Source: Bubalus kerabau | Taxonomy: Eukaryota; Chordata; Mammalia; Artiodactyla; Bovidae | DNA length: 64,000 nt | Assembly: GCF_029407905.1 (NCBI RefSeq) | Contig: NC_073624.1 | Coordinates: 119,908,001 to 119,972,000 of the forward strand | Reading direction: 5' to 3' | Shown: positions 34,899 to 46,700 of the stretch, one piece after another | Position numbering within the stretch: position 1 is the first letter of the stretch | How the letters are laid out: each line of letters starts with the position of its first letter | The notes under the pieces: generated by a model | The model's input: the letters and a program-made list of their open reading frames with translations, nothing else | Told to the model about the DNA's origin: nothing | Databases searched by the model: none | Position numbers and translations under genes: made by a program

Positions 34899-35227
34899 GC
34901 TAACTTGCTAAAAGGCCTTAAATTAAGCCCCTAGATTTGATTACCAATTTATAAATGATAGAGAACACAGATGATCGTAAAAAATGCAGAGTAGGGATGC
35001 AATCACCAAAATCCACACTGTGGGAAATCATACAGCACAAACAATCTCATGCTTTATCAAACATTTCTTTAAGGTGAAGAAGAAAATCAATAGTTTAAAA
35101 GAGATTAAAAAATATCAACCAACCACAGCACAGTAATATTATTTGGATCTTAATTCATACAAACTCTAAAAAAAAATATGGCATTTATGACACAACTGGA
35201 AATTTGAACACTTCCTGAATATTTGAA

Positions 35228-35338
35228 CATTTTTTTTGGTTTTACTGAGCAGCTTGAAGAAGCTCAATTCCCCTATCAGGGATTGAAACCAGCTCATGGC
35301 AGTGAAAGCCCTGGATCCCAACACCTAGGAACTCCCCC
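35228..35338 (-). mobile_element. CHR-type SINE, diverged
   Basis: cccctatcagggattgaaac, then gtgaaagccctggatcccaa and acctaggaactcccc, a degraded tRNA-derived SINE in reverse orientation. Confidence 0.6.
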
Positions 35339-37104
35339 TGAATATTTGATATTATAGAGGAAATACTAATTTTCGGTCATTATGTTTAATAATGTCATTT
35401 TTTAAGATATACATAGTGAAAATTATTTTGAGAAAATGCTTTGATGCCTAGACTTCAAAATAGTACAAAAGTTTGTTTGGGGACACAGATGAAGTAAGAC
35501 TGATTGATGAGTTAATAATTGCTAATACAGAGCAATGTATATATGTTTTGATACAGACCTCTAGTGGTTTTTATTTACATTTGAAATTCTTCATAATAAA
35601 TAGTTAAAAGAATAATTGAAGTAAGAACTAAGTTTTATTTATCTGTGCAGTCCCAGTGTACATCATAAAACCTTCACATTGCAAATTGCTTAAAAATATT
35701 TGCCGAATAGCGAACTTCAAGGAAGGCAACATATTCATTCTCAGTTTTGTTCTTAACAAATGGGAGCAACAGTAATTTTTACCTCCCAGGGTCACTGTGA
35801 GGGTTAAAAGAGGAGAAATAGAAGAGTAGTTTGTTCACCATAAAGTGTCACACACAAACGTGGAAAGCCTTCAGGCTGAAGAACCAGAACCAAATTCAAC
35901 AATCGCTTGTTCTGCATTTGTATTCTGACCTTGATTTGTTTCTTACAACAAGCCACTAAACTCATGGATAGATCCCAGCACATTCATTTTCCCCTTAGGG
36001 ACAAAGTACCAAATGGTAGTGTAATTGCCAAGGGAAAATTATTACTCTGTTCTGAATTATTTCCATCATAAATCCAAAACCAGTCAGACAGGCTCTATCA
36101 CAAAAACACCAGGGGTGCAGTACAGTGATGAGAACCCCACATACAAGCACCCATAAATCCGAGAGGATCACAGCCCTCCAGAGGCATTCTGAAACAGGTA
36201 TTTAAATCAGAAGGGGGAAGCCAGGCTGGCAGCATGTTGGTCAACACCATTTAAACAATGAAAATGAGGCAATTCACTCAGCTGTCAGCTAGAGAAATGT
36301 CCCGTCACCTGTCTTACATAGACTGTACAACATGTGACAAGCATTTTGCTTTTCTTTACACGTTTTCTGTTGCATCAAAGAAACCAAGTTGTTTCATTTG
36401 GCAATGATAACAGTCATCCACAGTTCTCTTAAATTCAATCATAACTGCTTCTAGCATGTCAAGGAAACAATTTCAAGCAACAATAGTGAATGAGAGAAAA
36501 GGGAGTGAGAAGGACACAACTTCTGTTCCTGTCATGCATTTTTTCCTTCTCTAATCTTAGTAACAGATACTCATTTTTACTTATGGAGAAATGAAATATG
36601 TAAGCCAATTCTTTATGATTTAAAGTGATATTTTCCTGCCTCTCCTAACATGATACCCTATCCCAAATTAGACATAAGAGCCACTCAATGCTATTGCAGA
36701 TGAAATGTGGAAGGCAAAAATACCTTTTATTATCAATGAGATAGAAAAGGGATTTCTACTCTATAATTCATTATATAGAAAAAAGGATTAATATCTTGGA
36801 AAAAATAGTTGCCGCCCCTTGAAATCATGACTTAGCGAAGCAGGAACATTAGCAAGATTTTTGATAATTGTTCTCAATCATAAGAATGCTAAATGATAAT
36901 TTGAAAAAAGGACAAAGCTAAATAAACTTGCTGAGCCACAAGGAGTACAGGAGTCAATGAGTATAAAGAGCACTAACAGTATAAAGAAACAAGGCAATCA
37001 ATTTATTTGAGAATTTGTATCAAAAGGAATTTTAGATTTAGGGCATTTTCAATTCTCAGAATTAAAGCATATTGAAATAATTTGAAAACAGCTAACAGAT
37101 ATAT
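35339..37104. other. mostly unique intronic sequence
   Basis: A likely MIR remnant at about 35725-35830 (ttacctcccagggtcactgt). About 36200-36520 is repeat-free and compositionally balanced. No exon recognised. Confidence 0.45.
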
Positions 37105-40100
37105 GGACTATATCACATGGACCACAACCTTGTATAACTCAGTGAAACAATGAGCCATGACGTGTAGGGCCACCGAAGATGGATGGGTCATGGTAGAGAG
37201 TTCTGACAAAATGTGGTCTACTGGAGAAGGGAATGGCAAACCTTGAGAACCTCATGAACAGTATGAAAAGGCAGAAAGATAGGACACTGAAAGATGAACT
37301 TCCCAGATCAATAGCTGCCCAATATGTACTAGAGATCAGTGGAAGATAACTCAAGAAAGAATAAAGAGAGTCAAAGCAAAAACACCACCCAGTTGTGGAT
37401 GTAACTGGTGATGGAAGCAAGGTCCGATGCTATATTGCACAGGAACCTGGAATGTCAGGTCCATGAATCAAGGCAAATTGGAAGTGGCCAAACAGGAGAT
37501 GGCAAGAGTGAACGTCGACATTCTAGGAATCCGCGAACTAAGATGGACTGGAATGGGTGAAATTAACTCAGATGACCATTATATCTACTACAGTGGGCAG
37601 GAATCCCTTAGAAGAAATGGAGTAGCCATCATAGTCAACAAAAGAGTCTGAAATGCAGTACTTGGATGCAATCTCAAAAACAACAGAATGATCTCTGTTC
37701 GTTTCCAAGGCAAACCATTCAATATCACAGTAATCCAAGTCTATGCCCCAACCAGTAATGCTGAAGAAGCTGAAGTTGAACGATTCTATGAAGACCTACA
37801 AGACCTTCTAGAACTAACACCCCCAAAAAATGTCCTTTTCATTATAGGGGACTGGAATGCAAAAGTAGGAAGTCAAGAAACACCTGGAGAAACAGACAAA
37901 TTTGGCCTTGGAGTATAGAATGAAGCAGGGCAAAGGCTAATAGAGATTTGCCAAGAGAACACACTGGTCATAGCAAACACCCTCTTCTGACAACATAAGG
38001 GAAGACTATACATGGACATCACCAGATGGTCAACACCGAAATCAGATTGATTATATTCTTTACAGCCAAAGATGGAGAAGCTCTATACAGTCAGCAAAAA
38101 CAAGACCGGGAGCCGACTATGGCTCAGATCATGAACTCCTTATTGCCAAATTCAGACTTAAATTAAAGAAAGTGGGGAAAACCACTAGATTATTCAGGTA
38201 TGAAATAAATCAAATCCCTTATGATTATACAGTGGAAGTGAGAAACAGATTTAAGGGACTAGATCTGATAGACAGAGTGCCTGATGAACTATGGATGGAG
38301 GTTTGTGACACTGTATAGGAGACGGGGGGCAAGACTATCCCCAAAAACAAAATGCAAAAAAGCAAAATGGCTGTCTGAGAAGGCCTTACAAATAGCTGTG
38401 AAAGGAAGAGAAGCAAAAAGCAAAGGAGAAAAGGTAAGATATACCCATGTGAATGCAGAGTTCCAAAGAATAACAAGGAGAGATAAGAAAGCCTTCCTCA
38501 GTGATCAATAGAAAGAAATAGAGGAAAACAATAGAATGGGAAAGACTGGAGATCTCTTCAAGAAAATTAGACATACCAAGGGAACATTTCATGCAAAGAT
38601 GGGCTCAATAAAGGACAGAAATGGTATGGACCTAACAGAAGCAGAAGATACTAAGAAGAGGTGGCAAGAATACACAAAAGGACTATACAAAAAAGATCTT
38701 CAGGACCCAGATAATCATGATGGTGTGATCACTCACCTAGAGCCAGACATCCTGAAATGTGAAGTCAAGTGGCCCTTATGAAGCATCACTATGAACAAAG
38801 CTAGTGGAGGTTATGGAATTCCAGTTGAGCTATTTCAAATCCTAAAAGATGATGCTGTGAAAGTGCCGCACTCAATATGCCAGCAAATCTGGAAAACTCA
38901 GCAGTGGCCACAGGACTGAAAAGGTCCGTTTTCATTCCAATCCCAAAGAAAGGCAATGTCAAAGAATGCCCAAACTACTGCACAATTGCGCTCATCTCAC
39001 ACGTTAGTAAAGTAATGCTCAAAATTCTCCAAGCCAGGCTTCAACCATACGTGAAGTGTTAACTTCCCGATGTTCAAACTGGAAAGTCAGAGGAATCAGA
39101 GATCAAATTGCCAACATTCGTTGGATCATTGAAAAAGCAACAGAATTTGAGAAAAACATCTATTTTTGCTTTATTGATTATGCCTTTGATCGTGTGGATC
39201 ACAATAAACTGTGGAAAATTCTGAAAGAGATGGGAATACCAGACCACCTAACCTGACCCTTGAGAAATCTGTATGCAGTTCAGGAAGCAACAGCTAGAAC
39301 TGGACATGGAACAACGGACTGGTTCCAAATACGAAAAGGAGTACATCAAGGCTGTATACTGACACCCTGCATATTTAACTTATATGCAGAGTACATCATG
39401 AGAAACGCTGGGCTGGATGAAGCACAAGCTGGGATCAAGATTGCCAGGAGAAATATCAATAACCTCAGATATGCAGATGACACCACCCTTATGGCAGAAA
39501 GCGAAGAAGAACTAAAGAGCCCCTTGATGAAAGTGAAAGAGGAGAGTGAAAAAGTTGGCTTAAAGCTCAACGTTTAGAAAACTAAGATCATGGCATCTGG
39601 TCCCATCACTTTATGGCAAATAGATGGGGAAACAGTGGAAACAGTGGCTGACTTTATTTTTCTGGGCTCCAAAATCACTGCAGATGTTGACTGCAGCCAT
39701 GAAATTAAAAGATTCTTACTCCTTTGAAGAAAAGTTAAGACCAACCTAGACAGCATATTAAAAAGCAGAGATATTACTTTGCCAACAAAGGTCCATCTAG
39801 TCAAGGCTATGGTTTTTCCAGTAGTCATGTATGGATGTGAGAGTTGGACTATAAAGAAAGCTGAGTGCCAAAGAATTGATGCTTTTGAACTGTGGTGCTG
39901 AAGACTCTTGAGAGTCCCTTGGACTGCAAGGGGATCCAACCAGTCAATCCTAAAGGAAATCAGTCCTGAATATTCATTGGAAGGACTGTTGCTGAAGCTG
40001 AAACTCCAATACTTTGGCCACCTGATGCGAAGAGCTAGCTCATTTGAAAAGACCTTGATGCTGGGAAAGATTGAAGGAGGGAGGAGAAGGGGCTGACAGA

Positions 40101-40245
40101 GGATGAGATGGTTGGATGGCATCACTGACTCAATGGACATGAGTTTGAGTAAACTCTGGGAGTTGGTGATGAACAGGGAGGCCAGGCGTGCTGTAGTTCC
40201 ATGGGGTTGCAAAGAGTCAGACATGACTGAGCGACTGAACTGAAC
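37105..40245 (+). pseudogene. near-full-length BovB (RTE) LINE, inactivated
   Basis: Non-LTR retrotransposon whose protein should carry an APE-type endonuclease and a reverse transcriptase. The endonuclease part is visible at about 37427-38140: TWNVRSMNQGKLEVAK, IGDWNAKVG and SDHELL (catalytic-type motifs). RT sequence lies at about 38860-39580: KKGNVKECPNYCTIAL, VHQGCILTPCIFNLYA and RYADDTTLMAE (intact YADD). The 3' end is gactgagcgactgaactgaa. The frame is broken many times: stops near 37649 (tga), 37916 (tag) and 38317 (tag), and more downstream. Several look like C-to-T changes of Arg or Gln codons, the usual decay. Length (about 3.1 kb) is close to a complete BovB. It is antisense to TRHDE. 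Not a host gene. Confidence 0.95.
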
Positions 40246-40337
40246 AGCTATATATTACAACAGAAAACTTTTGTTCTTTGGGACATTAACTTGCAGACAA
40301 TTTATAAAACCTCCAGAGACAGATGTTAGGGCTTTAA

Positions 40338-40540
40338 AGGACTTCCCAGAGAGCACTAGTGGTAAAAAAAACCTCCTGACAATGTAGGAGATGTAAGAGA
40401 TGTGGGTTTGATACCTGGGTCGGGGAAATCCACTGGAGGAAGGCACAGCAACCCACTTCACTATTCTTGCCCAGTAAATTCCATGGACAGAGGAGTCTGG
40501 CAGGCTTCAGCCCATGGGGTTGGACAGAGTCCGACATGTG
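40338..40540 (+). mobile_element. Bov-tA SINE, diverged
   Basis: ggacttcccagagagcacta, then tgacaatgtaggagatgtaa through cagagtccgacatgtgaagc, directly after the BovB. Confidence 0.88.
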
Positions 40541-40996
40541 AAGCCAACTCAGCAGGCACAGAATAGCTACAAAGTTTTCTCTTCTCTAAATTTCAGCTAA
40601 AGGTTTCAGTGTCACAAAAAAAAAAATCCTGAACATGTGGTATTTACACAGAAATATTTAATTAATCTAGATCTCCAACTCAGAAATATATGACCTTAGC
40701 CTTTCCTTGATTTTCTTTAATGTTGATAATGTTAAGAAAAAAAAAAAAAAACTTGGGAAAAGTAATGATAATGATGTTCTAACTCCTTAATGATAATTAG
40801 CAATTTGAGGACATTAATGGTATAGACTTACTGTGTTTTAACAATGACACTCATTAATTTTAATAGTCCTATAGTTAAGTCCTTGCTTATCCTCTGAAAA
40901 TTTACCCTTCATTACCACTTGTAGGAAGTAATTTTAAAAGTTGAAGCATCAATGAAAACACAAACAATACCAAAAACTGTTAGCTAATTCAGAGCA

Positions 40997-41043
<47 letters not shown>

Positions 41044-42504
41044 TTAAAATACTATTACATATATCTTTTTTTACAAGAATAATACATTTAAAATGTTTTC
41101 TATTTCGCTAAAATGATCACATATAGTTCAACATTATTGAAATTCAAAATGATATACAATTGTAAAAATTAGAAATACTTCTCCAGTAAGAGAACCACTT
41201 TTATGAGAAGATAATTCTGAAATCTTCGTTTAATGAAAGTCATTATCATTATTATTTAATGTACAATTAGAATAATAATTTTCATAAGAATCATATATCA
41301 ATATTAAAAAGTAAAAATGTAGGCAAAATATGAGAAACTGACAAAATCTTTGAAGGAATTTATTGAGTTTTAGAAAGATGAAAGCAAGCTGGGCCACTCC
41401 ATAAACTATAATACACTTTAAAAATGAGCACTTCCTGTAGTGGAGCTTGGCACAACATTTTAAATCAACTATATATCAATAAAAAAATTAAACAATTAAA
41501 AAATAAACTTACACTTGCTACTCCTTTCTTTCAGATGGAACTTCATCCCCACTAAACTATATTAAAATAATTTTTCCTATGGATTTATTCATTGTTAAAT
41601 CTTTATCCATTGAATCCCTGATAAGGAAAAACGAAAAAATCATGAGACTCATATTTTCTACTAATTCGTATGTTCCTTCTGGATTTTTCATTGTTGGATT
41701 ATGCTAAAGTTTTCTTGGTTTAAAAATTTGCCTTCTATTTTCTAACCTTATTTCCTTGTTTCCTTTGTCCCACATTCATGGGGATTCAAGACGTATCACC
41801 ATTCTTTTGCAGTCAACGGGGTGACTTGATTGTATAAAAGGCTTTGTATTCTATCCAGTGAAATATTCTTTGCTTATAGAAATGTGAGCCAGTCTGAATT
41901 TTCCACTTTCTAGGTAACCTGTAAAAATTTTAAAGCCCAAGGTTTTCACCCAAATATGTCTTAATATTTGGGCGTAAGTATTTTCCTAAAGCACAGGTAC
42001 CCTTTCAATCTGCATATTCACATCTTTACTATAAGAAAGTTTACTCTTTCTATATATTCAATTTTTTTCATTTGATTTCTTTTTCTTCATAAACATTAAG
42101 TGCACACGTACATACATATACCAATACACACATATACCAATACACTGAATGTCTGTTGCTTACAATTTTCTTTGTTTTTTCCATTTCATTTATCTCAGTT
42201 ACCTCAAGCTTATTCTCCACATTGCTCCTGAATATGTTTGTCCCTGTGTCTGTAATTTTACTGTAATATGGTTTTCTTTCTTGTAATGCCAGATCAATTC
42301 ATTCCTTTTATCTCTGCTGCTTTACCTCTTTTATTCTTTTTGTGTGTTTTCTTTAAAGTCTTGCCTCAAAAGAAACCACATGTCTGTTTTCATTCTTGGA
42401 AATCACATGATGAGAATATTTGAATTTTTTGCTTGATGTAGTTCTTCTGTTTTTATTCTTACTTATCTTTCCTATGGTACTTTTAGATAATTCTATGGCT
42501 TTCA
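40541..42504. other. intronic sequence with simple repeats and an L1 tail
   Basis: (TA)n at 41000-41038, an A run near 40736-40752, and a short L1 3' end at about 41445-41510 (cacaacattttaaatcaact). No exon. Confidence 0.55.
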
Positions 42505-44015
42505 GAGTCAGACATCCTGGAATGCTAAGTCAAGTGGGCCTTAGGAAGCATCACTACAAACAAAGCTAGTGGAGGTGATGGAATTCCAGTTGAGCAATTT
42601 AAAATCCTGAAAGATGATGCTGTCAAAGTGCTGCAGACAATATGCCAGCAAATTTGGAAAACTCAGCAGTGGCCACAGGACTGGAAAAGGTCAGTTTTCA
42701 TTCCAATCTCAACGAAAGGCAATGCCAGTTCAAACTACCACACAACTGTGCTCATCTCACATGCGAGCAAAGTAATGCTCAAAATTCTCCAAGCCAGGCT
42801 TCAGCAGTACATGAACCGTCAATTTCCAGATGTTCAAACTGGTTTTAGAAAAGGCAGAGGAACCAGAGATCAAATTGCCAACATCTGTTGGATCACTGAA
42901 AAAGCAAGAGAGTTCAGAAAAAAATCTACTTTTGCTTTATTGACTATACCAGAGGCTTTGACTGTCTGAATCACAACAAACTGTGGAAAAATCTTAAGGA
43001 GATGGGAATACCAGACCACCTGACCTGCCTCCTGGGAAATCTCTATGCAGGTCAAGAAGAAACAGAACTGGATATGGAACAACAGTCTGGCTCCAAATCA
43101 GGAAAGGAGTACGTCAAGGCTGTATACTGTTACCATGCTTATTTAACTTATATGCAGATTACATCATGTGAAATGCTGGGCTGGATGAATCACAAGCTGG
43201 AATCAAGATTTCTGGGAGAAATATCAATAACCTCAGATATGCAGATGACATCATCCTTATGGCAGAAAGTAAAGAGGAACTAAAGAAAACTCTTGATGAA
43301 AGTGAAAGAGGAGAGTGAAAAAGCTGGCTTAAAACTCAACATTCAGAAAACTAAGATCATGGCATCCGGTCCCATCACTTCATGGCAAATAGATGGGGAA
43401 ACAATGGAAATAGTGACAGACTTTATTTTGGGGAGCTCCAAAATCACTGCAGATGGTGACTACAGCCATCTTGAAATTAAAAGACACTTGCTCCTTGGAA
43501 GAAAAGCTATGTCCAATCTAGACAGCCTATTAAAAAGCAGAGATATTACTTTACCAACAAAGGTCCACCTAGTCAAAGCTATGGTTTTTTCAGTAGTCAT
43601 GTATGGATGTGAGAAATGGACTATAAAGAAAGCTGAGCACTGAAGAATTGATGTTTTTGAACTGTGGTGTTTGAGAAGACTTTTGAGAGTCCTTTGGACT
43701 ATGAAGAGATCAAACCTATCATTTCTAAACAAAATCAGTCCTGAATATTCATTCAGCTTTAGCTGAAACTCCAATACTTTGACCACCTGATGCAAAGAAC
43801 CAACTCACTGGAAAAGACCCTGATGCTGAGAAAGATTGAAGGAGGGAGCAGAAGGGGGCAACAGAGGATGAGATGGTTGGATGGCATCACTGACTCAGTG
43901 GACATGAGTTTGAGCAAGCTCCAGGAGTTGGTGATGGACAGGGAAGCCTGTCATGCTGAAGTTCATGGGGTTGCAAAGAGTCAGACATGACTGAGCGACT
44001 GAACTGAATTGATGG
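42505..44015 (+). mobile_element. BovB LINE, 5'-truncated (about 1.5 kb)
   Basis: Starts gagtcagacatcctggaatg, equivalent to about 38740 of the longer copy. It carries RT pieces (CQQIWKTQQWPQDWKR, DVQTGFRKGRGTRDQ) in shifting frames and YADDIILMAE near 43240-43270. It ends gagcgactgaactgaattga. Dead copy. Confidence 0.94.
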
Positions 44016-44054
44016 ATTTCAGGCTGGTGTATATTTAAATGTCACTTATGTTTG

Positions 44055-44256
44055 GACTTCCCTGGTGGCTCAGACAGTAAAGCGTCTGTCTACAATGCAG
44101 GAGACCTGGATTCAATCCCTGGGTCAGGAAGATCCCCTGGAGAAGGAAATGGCAATCCACTCCAGTACTATTGCCTGGAAAATCCCATGGACAGAGGAGA
44201 CTGGTAGGCTACAGTCCATGGGGTCACTAAGAGTCGGACATGACTGAGCGACTTCC
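44055..44256 (+). mobile_element. Bov-tA SINE with target duplication
   Basis: gacttccctggtggctcaga through catgactgagcgacttcc. 10-bp duplication cttatgtttg at 44045-44054 and 44257-44266. Confidence 0.95.
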
Positions 44257-44266
44257 CTTATGTTTG

Positions 44267-45238
44267 AAAGTGGGGGTCCTATCTAATAGAAGTAGTTGCT
44301 GATAGATTGTAACTTAAGAGCCATCATGGTGAATAGGCTGAAACAGTAGTTTAACATTTGTGTTGCTGTTATTTCAGACCCAGTTCTAATTAAATCAGTG
44401 GTTCCATCTCTTTAGGGGTATATTTCTGCTCCAGAGTCACATTTCAAAATTTTCCAGAGAGCTGTGTGATTCATAGTTCAACCTTGCATAGTGAAGGTAC
44501 TTGTTGTGGAGATTTAGCATTTAATTGTTTCTCTCCAGCTGTCTCAATTAATGGTTGCTAAGCCAACTGCCATATATATTTCTTCCCCACCCCATTCTTC
44601 CAGATTCCATTAATCCAAATAAGGCAGTCTCTTCATACCTGTGCCTTTCATTTTTGTAGATTTCTGTGTCCCACAGAGGTTCTGTAAATCCTTTCATCCA
44701 TTTTCAGAATCTTTCTGTGTTTGGGCCCATAATTCATTGTATTTGTCAGTCATTCTTTTTATTTTTTTCCTTCCTTTTTTTGGTTGTTGGCAGTTGGTGT
44801 TGGGGAAGCAGGGAGATATATAAATATGTATATAAATATGTATATTTCATTTCTTTCAACTGAACATTTTTTCTAAAAAAGCATAATAAGCAAACAAAAA
44901 CTGGTCCTGCTAATCTGGCTCTTGAAAATGTTGTGTAGAAGCCAACGTTTTGTGTATTTCCGGTAGCATATTCAACTGGTAGCTGTGTTTTACTCAGCTT
45001 GCTCTTGACCAGATCAATTTCACTTTTTATCCTGAAGACATAAAAAGATTTTGTTTACCTGATTCCCTCACAATTAGGAATTACCATGTAATTGACTTCT
45101 ACCAAAAGGAAATAGGCATATCTAGACTGGCGTCTTAAAGCTTATTGTGTATTTCTCCCTGTCTCATTCTGTCCTGTTGGAATAGAGTCAAATCCAAGTT
45201 TACCAAGGGCTTACTTGTTAAGGATAACAACCCTTGGC
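44267..45238. other. intronic sequence, no gene
   Basis: Pyrimidine-rich, no recognised repeat. Open frames at 44641-44863 have no recognisable protein. Confidence 0.45.
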
Positions 45239-45388
45239 CTGCTGCTGCTGCTGCTGCTAAGTTGCTTCAGTCGTGTCTGACTCTGTGCGACCCCATAGAC
45301 AGAAGCCCACCAGGCCCCGCCGTCCCTGGGATTCTCCAGGCAAGAACACTGGAGTGGGTTGCCATTTCCTCCTCCAATGCATGAAAGT
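45239..45388 (-). mobile_element. Bov-A2 SINE, single monomer
   Basis: (CTG)n then aagttgcttcagtcgtgtct through cctccaatgcatgaaagt; the second monomer is missing. Confidence 0.93.
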
Positions 45389-45540
45389 CTAGTTCTCCTT
45401 TTGAAGGCTGAAGAACTTGAGATAATTCCCAATATGTCAAAGAAATACAAGAGATCTGAGAACTAAGTCTCTAAGATATTGTTGAGGTAGGGACTCACAC
45501 AAGAAGTTGCCAGAAAAAAATAAGAAGGCTACTAAGGTTT

Positions 45541-45810
45541 ATGCTAAAGCTGAAACTCCAGTACTTTGGCCACCTCTTGCAAAGAGCTGACTCATTGGAA
45601 AAGACTCTGATGCTGGGAGGGATTGGGGGCAGGAGGAAAAGGGGACGACCGAGGATGAGATGGCTGGATGGCATCACCAACTCGATGGACGTGAGTCTGA
45701 GTGAACTCCGGGAGATGGTGATGGACAGGCAGGCCTGGCGTGCTGCTATTCATGGGGTCGCAAAGAGCAACACGACTGAGCGACTGAACTGAACTGAACT
45801 GAACTGAACT
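45541..45810 (+). mobile_element. BovB 3' end with (CTGAA)n tail
   Basis: atgctaaagctgaaactcca through gactgagcgactgaactgaa, ending in a clean repeat of CTGAA units. Confidence 0.94.
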
Positions 45811-46374
45811 AAGGTTTTGAGACGGTTCTGCTTCCAAAGATGCTACAATCTTAGACTAAAAGCATGTGTAGCTGTTTGAGACTTGGAACAACCTTTAGGC
45901 ATCAGCCTTCTACAGGCTTGGAAGTGGGATGACAACACTGTGTGGTGCCCAAGAGAGGTATATGCCCACCACTCATCTCACATATGTTCATGGAAGATGA
46001 TGGAAAGGGAAGGACCTCTCAAAGGGCAGACCCAGAGGCTACTAAGAAAATCTGACCAGGAAGCTATGCTCAAAAAGTAAAATCAGAATTTAATTAAGAA
46101 ATTTTTTTCATCCCCAAGCCCTTTACAACAGCTCCTAGTTTTCCATTTTTTTTCTTCTTTTGAATGCCACATTTTGTTCTGTCATTATCCTACCATTGAG
46201 AATCAGTTATGTAAGAGACAATCAACATCATTTCTTCCGATTTTTTAAGTTTGTAGAGATCTGTGCTTCACTTGGAGATATTATTCTAGATTTCAGTAAT
46301 ATTTTTTGCAAAAATTGTCTAAGAGCATCTTACAGAGAAAGATAAAGATGAAAACCAAGTAAACAACCTCATCA

Positions 46375-46700
46375 GAATGGATTCAGTAGCTCAGTTTTGT
46401 CCAACTCTTTACGACCCCATGGGCTGTAGCCTACCAGGCTCCCCTGTCCATGGAATTTTTCAGGCAAGAGTACTGGAGTGGGTTGCCATTTCCTTCTCCA
46501 GGGGATCTTCCCAACCCAGGGGTCGAACACATGACTCCCACATTGCAGGTGGATTCTTTATCAGCAGAGCCACAGGGAAGCCCAAGAATATTGGAGTGGG
46601 TAGCCTATCCCTTCTCCAGCAGATCTTCCCAACCCAGGAATAGAACTGGGATCTCCTTCATTGCAGGCGGATTCTTTACCAACGGAGCTATCATGGAAGC
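46375..46700 (-). mobile_element. Bov-tA SINE, partly duplicated
   Basis: attcagtagctcagttttgt to gcagagccacagggaagccc (46375-46583), followed directly by a second head-side segment (agaatattggagtgggtagc to caacggagctatcatggaag). Confidence 0.9.

Noticed and set aside
37427..39577. A series of BovB endonuclease and RT frames as functional genes
   Set aside because: They are separated by stops and frameshifts; the element is dead.
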